This document shows positions 58,467-64,000 of a stretch of DNA of 64,000 nucleotides, one piece after another. Both the position numbers and the translations under genes were made by a program. The stretch comes from Burkholderiaceae bacterium. Lineage in GTDB: Bacteria > Pseudomonadota > Gammaproteobacteria > Burkholderiales > Burkholderiaceae_D. Each line of letters begins with the position of its first letter. Position 1 is the stretch's first letter. The stretch lies in assembly GCA_031291325.1 (NCBI GenBank), contig JARLJG010000028.1:1-64000 (forward strand). Direction: 5' to 3'. The notes under the pieces were generated by a model. The model was given only the letters and a program-made list of their open reading frames with translations. It ran no database searches and was not told where the DNA came from.

Positions 58467-59974
58467 GCAGCGCCGTCCTCGATCCCCAAGCGGCGGAAAA
58501 GACACTCGAACTGCTGTGGGCCAGGGTGCGGTTGCGCGGCGATTTGCCTGGGTTTGCCAAGGTGGTCAACTCCATCATCGGCGCGATGCGCGGCGATAAC
58601 GATGCCGAATTCAACATGACCAAGACCGTGCTGTCCGACCCGGCGCTGACGCAGCGCGTGCTGCGCCTGGCCAATAGCGCGATGTATTCGGTATTCGGCA
58701 TGGGCATCAATACCGTTTCAAAGGCCGTCATCGTGCTCGGCACCGAATCGATCGGCCATCTGGCGTTGGGCTTGAAACTCATCGATGGCTTGACCAATAC
58801 GATGGCGGATGCGCCGGCGACCCGGACCGAGTTGGAAAAGGCGGTTCTGGCCGGACATATCGGACGCCAGGTGGCGTCCTCGGCCAGCACGCGCGATGTC
58901 GAGGAGGCGGTGGTCTGCTCGATGCTGCACAGTCTAGGGCGCATGATGCTGACCTTCTATCTGCCGGAGTCGTGGGCAGCGATACAAGCCTGTTGCGCCG
59001 ATAGCCACGTGTCCGAGGCGGATGCATCGCGCGAGTTGCTGGGCCTGAACCTGGAAGAGATCGGGCGTGCAATCGCCAAGCGCTGGGGCTTCCCGAGCAG
59101 CTTGATCGATAGCATGACCTATGTCCACCCGGAAGCGACCGGCGAGCCGATCGATCATGCGCAATGGCTGGCCACGGTTTCGACGGTATCGTCGCGCTGC
59201 GCCGATGTAATCTGCCGCAGCGATGGCGCCGACACCGCCGAATTGTCGCGCATCGTCGGCAATTATTCCGACATGCTCGGCTTGGAACCTGAGCAGATTC
59301 TGGCTGCGGTCGATGCCGCATTGCAGTCGGTCGAGGACGAAGCCGTCATCAGCCGTCCGATCAAGTTGACCGAAGACGCCGTGACGATAGAGGCGGAACC
59401 TGGCGCCGAGCTGGGCAAGCCGGCCAACGCGGCGCAACTGCTCACGCGTGGTGTGATCGACATGCGCGGCGCCGTGCAAAGCGCCAGCAGCGCGCAGTTG
59501 CTGGCGATGGCGCTGGAAACCGTATTCAAGGGATTGGGATTGAGCCGCGCGATCGCCTTCATGCGCAATAACGAGCGCCACCAATATGCGGCGCGCATGT
59601 GCTTCGGCGAGGGTGCGCAAGACCTGCTCGACAAGCTATCCTTCCCGGACGCGTATCAACCCGATGTGTTCCACGCGGCCTTGGCGAACGACAAGATGAT
59701 TTTCATCGAAAATGCGCACGCCCCGGCATTTTCCAGCAAATTGCCGCGCTGGTGGAAGGGCGCGCTATTCGACGCGCGCAGTTTCATGGTGCTGCCGTTG
59801 ACCGTCAATCGCAATCCGATCGGATTCATCTACGGCGATTGGGACTTGACTTTGCCCGCCGCCAAGGTCGACTCGTCTGAAGTGGAGCCGCTCAACGACT
59901 TGCGCGGCCTGTTGGTGAGCGTGATCGAACAGCGGCGGCATCAGAATACCTCTTCGGGTAAATCGATTTTTTGA
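58463..59974 (+). CDS. HDOD-domain protein with C-terminal GAF-like domain
   Basis: The 503-residue product has an HDOD domain (about residues 25-230: LPGFAKVVNSIIGAM, VLSDPALTQRVLRLANSAMYS, TVSKAVIVLGTESIGHLALGL, SMLHSLGRMML) and a GAF-like domain from about residue 340 (ALETVFKGLGLSRAIAFMRN, FMVLPLTVNRNPIGFIYGDWD). HDOD proteins are noncatalytic relatives of HD phosphohydrolases used in signalling. The 4-nt overlap with the GGDEF-EAL gene suggests the two act together. Confidence 0.87.
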   Translation: MSSAVLDPQAAEKTLELLWARVRLRGDLPGFAKVVNSIIGAMRGDNDAEFNMTKTVLSDPALTQRVLRLANSAMYSVFGMGINTVSKAVIVLGTESIGHLALGLKLIDGLTNTMADAPATRTELEKAVLAGHIGRQVASSASTRDVEEAVVCSMLHSLGRMMLTFYLPESWAAIQACCADSHVSEADASRELLGLNLEEIGRAIAKRWGFPSSLIDSMTYVHPEATGEPIDHAQWLATVSTVSSRCADVICRSDGADTAELSRIVGNYSDMLGLEPEQILAAVDAALQSVEDEAVISRPIKLTEDAVTIEAEPGAELGKPANAAQLLTRGVIDMRGAVQSASSAQLLAMALETVFKGLGLSRAIAFMRNNERHQYAARMCFGEGAQDLLDKLSFPDAYQPDVFHAALANDKMIFIENAHAPAFSSKLPRWWKGALFDARSFMVLPLTVNRNPIGFIYGDWDLTLPAAKVDSSEVEPLNDLRGLLVSVIEQRRHQNTSSGKSIF

Positions 59975-60602
59975 CGCTGCTGCCATTTGCATCGGGTGCA
60001 TGGGGTGCCGCGTCAATGTTCGATGAAAGGAACAACGATAAGCATGCGCCCGCTCACGGCAGCCAAGAAACGCACCGTTTCAATCCCGTGATGGTAATAA
60101 TCGTCCAAAATGGTGCAAAATCGCACCCATAATCCGCACTTGTTTGAAACGTCGCCACTTTCTGGTTTTTAAGCATTTTTACGACTTTTTTACACTCAAC
60201 ATCGCGCTTTTTTCAATATTTTTACATTCTTCCTGTTATGTTCGTCGTCCTTGAGTTCACCAATAGCGACATTTAATTCAACCTGGTTCGTATTTTTGCT
60301 TGGATCAGGAACGACCATCGATAAAAAGTCTCAGTTACTTTCTTTCTTTTTCTCCCTTGAAAATGGTTTGTGGCATGAATCATGCTGTTAGGGTGCAAAA
60401 GCCTTTTATAAAAAATGGCTGAATGCACCAAAACTGGGAGTAAATTAGTAGGGTTGACCTTATCCAGGTTTTTGACCCTATCCAGAAAGCGCTCTGGCTA
60501 CCCGTGTGGTCACGTGGAGATTTCTAAAAGGGGATGCGTTTCTCCGATGATTTTTCCATACGACGTTTTAATATTTTAATCATTTCCCCAAAAAAGCCTG
60601 CC
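59975..60602. other. 628-bp upstream region of the RND operon
   Basis: No gene is seen. The left half is AT-rich with many T tracts and a GGTGC-AAAATC-GCACC inverted repeat near 60110. The right half holds the direct repeat at 60454. The length is generous for one promoter region and suggests control by distant sites or lost sequence. Confidence 0.5.
60454..60485 (+). promoter_or_regulatory. Direct repeat TTGACCYTATCCAG upstream of the RND operon
   Basis: TTGACCTTATCCAG and TTGACCCTATCCAG differ at one base and start 18 bp apart. The pair also gives a promoter-like TTGACC, 19-bp spacer, TATCCA. Tandem sites of this kind are bound by response regulators; a 19-bp spacer is seen in MerR-controlled metal promoters. 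No regulator gene is next to it. Confidence 0.5.
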
Positions 60603-61862
60603 ATGACCATAGAACGAATAACTCATCTTCCCACCAAGACTAAAGCGCGCCTGCTTGCAGGGATTGCCGCCTTGATCGGCGGCGGCGTGTTGATCGGCCA
60701 TTTCGCGAGCGGCAAAGCCAACGCCGAGACTGCCCCGAGCGCGCAGCCGGCAGCGGTCGCGCCGGGAAGCTTTCGTCCCGCCAAGGGCCAACTCGAAGCG
60801 CTGAAAATCGTTGCGGTGCAGGCGCAAAGCTTTCGTACAGAGCAAATCACCGATGGCAGCATTGCTACCAACGACGATACGACAACCCAGGTGTTTTCGC
60901 CGTACACCGGGCATGTGACCAAGTTGTTCGCCAAACTGGGCGATGCGGTGCAGAAGGGCACGCCGCTGATGGCGGTGGAGGCGTCGGAATTCGTGCAAGG
61001 GCAAAACGACTTGATCGCTGCAGCGGCAGCGCTTGGTACCGCCACTGCCCAGGTCAAACTGACCGAGGCGGCGGAAAAACGCCAGCACGAAATGTTGTTG
61101 TCCAAAGCGGGAGCGCAGAAGGACTGGTTGCAAAGCCAGGCCGATCTGGCTACTGCGCAGGGGAATTTGCGCAGCGCCGAAATCGCGCTGGCCGCAGTGC
61201 GCAACCGCTTGCGCATCCTCGGCAAGACCGATGAGGAAATTGCTGCGCTGGAAGCCGTGCCGGTGTTGCAGCGGACCAGCCCGGAAGCGGTGGTGCGCGC
61301 TCCGATTGCCGGCACGGTCATCTTGCGCCAGGTCGGCATCGGCCAGAATATTCAAAGCGCGGCAGCCGGTTCTTCCAATCCGGTGTATGCGATCGCCAAC
61401 CTGTCGAGCGTCTGGCTGATCGGCAACGTGCGCGAAACCGACGCGCCACTGATGAAGCTGGGTGCGCCGGTCGAAGTGCAGGTGCCGGCCTGGCCGGAGC
61501 GCGTGTTCAAGGCCAAGCTGACCTGGATTTCGGCGTCGGTCGATCCGAATACGCGGCGCGTCCCGGTGCGCGCGGAAGTCGAGAACCACGACGGCGCATT
61601 GAAGCCGCAGATGTTCGCCACCTTCCACATCGCGACCGGCGACACGGTGACTTCGCCCGGCGTGCCCAACAGCGCGGTAGTGTATGAGGGTTCCGACGCC
61701 CACGTATTCGTCGCCCTTGCCGACGGCGCGCTGGCATTGCGGTCGATCAAGGTCGGACGCATCAACGGCAATATGGTGGAAGTGACCGACGGCTTGAAAG
61801 CCGGCGAAAAAATCGTCACCAGCGGCGCACTGTTCATCGATCGTCTGGCGCAAGGCAACTGA
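60603..61862 (+). CDS. RND efflux periplasmic adaptor subunit (CzcB/CusB-like)
   Basis: The 419-residue adaptor starts at MTIERITHL (60603), 23 codons after the track start. It has an N-terminal membrane or signal segment (LLAGIAALIGGGVLIGHFASG), a lipoyl-like half (VFSPYTGHVTKLFAKLGDAVQKGTPLMAVEA), an alpha-helical hairpin (about residues 130-200), the second lipoyl half (VRAPIAGTVILRQVGIGQNIQ) and beta-barrel and membrane-proximal domains. It links the inner-membrane pump to the outer-membrane channel. No metal-binding His/Met-rich tail is seen. Confidence 0.9.
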   Translation: MTIERITHLPTKTKARLLAGIAALIGGGVLIGHFASGKANAETAPSAQPAAVAPGSFRPAKGQLEALKIVAVQAQSFRTEQITDGSIATNDDTTTQVFSPYTGHVTKLFAKLGDAVQKGTPLMAVEASEFVQGQNDLIAAAAALGTATAQVKLTEAAEKRQHEMLLSKAGAQKDWLQSQADLATAQGNLRSAEIALAAVRNRLRILGKTDEEIAALEAVPVLQRTSPEAVVRAPIAGTVILRQVGIGQNIQSAAAGSSNPVYAIANLSSVWLIGNVRETDAPLMKLGAPVEVQVPAWPERVFKAKLTWISASVDPNTRRVPVRAEVENHDGALKPQMFATFHIATGDTVTSPGVPNSAVVYEGSDAHVFVALADGALALRSIKVGRINGNMVEVTDGLKAGEKIVTSGALFIDRLAQGN

Positions 61863-61864
61863 CC

Positions 61865-63388
61865 ATGAACAATATCGTCGCAATATCACTCCGGCGGCAC
61901 TGGTTTAAGGCATCGCTGCCGGCCGCCCTGCTCGCGCTCGCCGGCTGCGCCGCAGGCCCCGATTTCTCCCGACCCGCCGCGCCGCCGGTGACCAGTTATA
62001 CCGCCGAACCGCTGGCGACACAAACGGCGTCGGCCCCTGTGGCCGGCGGCGAGGCGCAGCGTTTCGTCGCCACCGCAGACATTCCGCGCCAGTGGTGGAC
62101 CTTGTTTCATTCGCCGGCTTTGAACAGCCTGATCGAGCAGGCGTTGAAGAACAATCCGAATTTGCAGCAAGCCGAAGCCGCGTTGCGCGTCGCCCAGGAA
62201 AACGTGGCCGCGCAAGTCGGCGCTTATTACCCGAGCGTCAGCGCAAATTTCACGCCGAGCCGGCAAAAGCAGGCGCTGGGCACGGTCTCGTCGAACGCCG
62301 CTTCCGGTGCGGCACTGTACAACTTGCATACCGCGCAACTGAATATTTCGTATGTGCCGGACGTCTTCGGCGGCAATCGGCGGCAGGTGGAAAGCTTGCA
62401 GGCGCAGGCCGATTCGCAGCGTTTCCAACTGGAAGCCGCCTACCTGACGCTGACTTCGAACGTGGTCGCCGCAGCGGTGCAGGAAGCATCGTTGCGCGCG
62501 CAAATCGCCGCCACCGAAGCGATGGTCAAGATCGAGCAAGAGCAACTGGATTTGTTCCGCCGCCAACTGGCCTTGGGCGCGGTGCCTGAAGCCAACGTGG
62601 TGGCCCAGGTGGCAACGCTGGCGCAGACCAAAGCCTTGCTGCCGCCGCTGCAAAAGCAACTGGCGCAGCAGCGCGATTTGCTGGCCGCGCTGGCGGGACG
62701 TTACCCGAGCGACGCCGCGCCGGAACAGTTTGAACTCGCGGCGCTGCAATTGCCGCAGGAATTGCCGCTGACGCTGCCGTCCAAGCTGATCGAGCAACGT
62801 CCCGACGTGCGTTCGGCCGAAGAGCAATTGCATGCGGCCAGCGCGCAGATCGGCGTCGCCAAGGCCAACATGCTGCCGCAGTTCTCGCTCAGTGCCGACG
62901 GCGGCAGCATGGCATCCGTGGTCAGCCAACTGTTCAAGTCCGGCAACGGCTTTTGGACTGTGGCCGGCGGCATCACCCAACCGCTGTTCCAGGGCGGCAC
63001 GTTGCTGCACAAGAAGCGCGCCGCGGAAGCCGCGTACGACGAAGCTGCGGCCCAGTACCGCAGCACCGTGCTGGCTGCTTTCCAGAACGTGGCCGACACG
63101 TTGCAAGCCTTGCAGTCCGACGCCGATGCGTTGCAGGCGGCAGCGGTTGCCGAACGCGCGACCGCCGACAGCCTGGCGATTGCCAAGCGCCAGGTGGAAC
63201 TCGGCGATATCGGCTACGTGGCGCTGCTGGCGTCCGAGCAGGCTTACCAGCAGGCACGGACGAATCTGGTGCAGGCGCAAGCCAACCGCTACGCCGATAC
63301 TGCCGCGCTGTTCCAGGCGTTGGGCGGCGGCTGGTGGAATCGCACCGAGCTTGCGGTTGCGGCGCCGTCGGGCGACAAGCAGCCATAA
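61865..63388 (+). CDS. Outer-membrane efflux lipoprotein, NodT/TolC family
   Basis: The 507-residue protein has a lipoprotein signal (LLALAGC, Cys about 27) followed by AAGPDFSRPAAPP, the typical NodT start, and two OEP repeats (FHSPALNSLIEQALKNNPNLQQAEAALRVAQENV and LIEQRPDVRSAEEQLHAASAQIGVAKANMLPQFSLS). It forms the trimeric exit duct. It lies 2 nt after the adaptor gene and 124 nt before the pump gene. Confidence 0.92.
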   Translation: MNNIVAISLRRHWFKASLPAALLALAGCAAGPDFSRPAAPPVTSYTAEPLATQTASAPVAGGEAQRFVATADIPRQWWTLFHSPALNSLIEQALKNNPNLQQAEAALRVAQENVAAQVGAYYPSVSANFTPSRQKQALGTVSSNAASGAALYNLHTAQLNISYVPDVFGGNRRQVESLQAQADSQRFQLEAAYLTLTSNVVAAAVQEASLRAQIAATEAMVKIEQEQLDLFRRQLALGAVPEANVVAQVATLAQTKALLPPLQKQLAQQRDLLAALAGRYPSDAAPEQFELAALQLPQELPLTLPSKLIEQRPDVRSAEEQLHAASAQIGVAKANMLPQFSLSADGGSMASVVSQLFKSGNGFWTVAGGITQPLFQGGTLLHKKRAAEAAYDEAAAQYRSTVLAAFQNVADTLQALQSDADALQAAAVAERATADSLAIAKRQVELGDIGYVALLASEQAYQQARTNLVQAQANRYADTAALFQALGGGWWNRTELAVAAPSGDKQP

Positions 63389-63512
63389 TCTTCGTCGATT
63401 GCTGCATCGTTTCGCGCCGGTTGTCAGAACCCGATTGCCTGATCGAGGCAACCAGTCTGGAATTCGCAGCTTTCGTCACGCAATAAGAAACAATTTCACA
63501 AGGAAGTAATTT

Positions 63513-64000
63513 ATGAATGGGGTCATCGAGTTTGCACTTAGACAGCGCTTCCTGATGGTTATCCTGTTGATCGCCATGTTCGGCGTCGGGATAGCGAGTT
63601 TCATGAAACTCAATATCGAGGCCTATCCCGATCCGGTGCCGCCGCTGATCGATATCGTCACCCAGAGTTCCGGGCAGTCGGCTGAAGAAATCGAGCGCTA
63701 TATCACCATCCCGATCGAAATCGGCATGGCCGGCATCCCGCATGTGAACGTGGTGCGAACCATTTCGATGTTCGGCCTGTCGGATGTCAAGGTCCAGTTC
63801 ACCTACGACTTCACCTATGAAGAAGCGCAGCAATGGGTCATCAACCGCCTGGCGCAAATGCCGCCTTTGCCCAATGGCGCGCAGGCGTCGATTTCACCGA
63901 CCAGCCCGACCGGCGAAATCTACCGCTATCGCGTAATGGGGCCGCCCGGCTATTCGGTGACCGACCTCAAAACGCTGGAAGACTGGGTGCTCGAACGACG
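63513..64000 (+). CDS. RND efflux pump, CzcA/CusA-type permease (partial, cut by window end)
   Basis: The ATG at 63513, after AAGGAAG, opens a frame that stays open to the window end: MNGVIEFALRQRFLMVILL (first membrane helix), LNIEAYPDPVPPLIDIVTQSSG, EEIERYITIPIEIGMAGIPHV and GLSDVKVQF. This is the start of a heavy-metal-efflux type RND pump. Only about 162 of roughly 1030 residues are visible, so the charged residues that separate zinc/cobalt from copper/silver pumps cannot be checked. It is missing from the ORF track. Confidence 0.88.
   Translation, partial: MNGVIEFALRQRFLMVILLIAMFGVGIASFMKLNIEAYPDPVPPLIDIVTQSSGQSAEEIERYITIPIEIGMAGIPHVNVVRTISMFGLSDVKVQFTYDFTYEEAQQWVINRLAQMPPLPNGAQASISPTSPTGEIYRYRVMGPPGYSVTDLKTLEDWVLER

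Noticed and set aside
60090-60130. NtrC-type site at the GGTGC-AAAATC-GCACC repeat
   Set aside because: NtrC sites have GCAC outside and GTGC inside (TGCACC...GGTGCA); the orientation here is the reverse, and no sigma-54 promoter was found downstream.

Overview
The window (64 kb, moderately GC-rich) reads as a chromosomal segment of a betaproteobacterium of the order Burkholderiales, most likely Oxalobacteraceae-like (Herminiimonas/Collimonas/Herbaspirillum relatives). This rests on the protein sequences and on the gene order: ribosomal superoperon, cytochrome c4/engB/hemB, msrPQ, cyaY/mrcA/pilMNOPQ/aroK-aroB/dgt, then hpf/rpoN/lptBAC/kdsCD/cation antiporter, then uvrA/ssb. No rRNA, tRNA or CRISPR array was found.

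Region 1 (1-15.2 kb) is the S10-spc-alpha ribosomal cluster, beginning inside tuf and ending with rplQ. All genes are on the + strand and look intact, including rpmJ, which is too short for the ORF track. Regulatory structures sit at several junctions: a hairpin after tuf; a REP-like doublet, a promoter and a leader hairpin before rplC; a promoter-like site before rplN; and hairpins or terminators after rpsK, rpsD, rpoA and rplQ.

Region 2 (15.2-26 kb) holds housekeeping and redox genes: cutA, dsbD, hemB, engB, a diheme cytochrome c4, the methionine sulfoxide reductase pair msrP/msrQ, an acyltransferase, the small lipoprotein lptM, cyaY and the penicillin-binding protein mrcA. Between hemB and engB lies a run of four or five consecutive hairpins ending in a strong terminator. 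It is a good candidate for an unannotated small RNA and is followed directly by a 120-bp imperfect palindrome.

Region 3 (26-37.8 kb) is the type IV pilus assembly operon pilMNOPQ, a large Ig-like-repeat lipoprotein, an unusual single-ORF fusion of shikimate kinase and 3-dehydroquinate synthase (aroK-aroB), dgt, and a convergent 3-hydroxyisobutyryl-CoA hydrolase-like gene. Region 4 (37.8-45.6 kb) is the minus-strand LPS-export/Kdo/sigma-54 block (kdsD-kdsC-lptC-lptA-lptB-rpoN-hpf) with a divergent CPA2 antiporter. The hpf 3' region is heavily structured.

Region 5 (45.6-60 kb) mixes core genes (acyP, uvrA, ssb) with accessory material: a DUF4145-like gene and an antitoxin-like gene, each ending inside a copy of the same palindromic repeat; an IS3-family transposase remnant; a collagen-like lipoprotein with three EF-hand-type calcium loops, divergent from a MalT/LAL-type LuxR regulator; and a c-di-GMP pair (PAS-GGDEF-EAL plus HDOD-GAF) joined by a 4-nt overlap. 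Region 6 (60-64 kb) is a tripartite RND efflux operon (adaptor, NodT-type outer membrane factor, CzcA/CusA-type pump cut by the window end), preceded by an 18-bp-period direct repeat.
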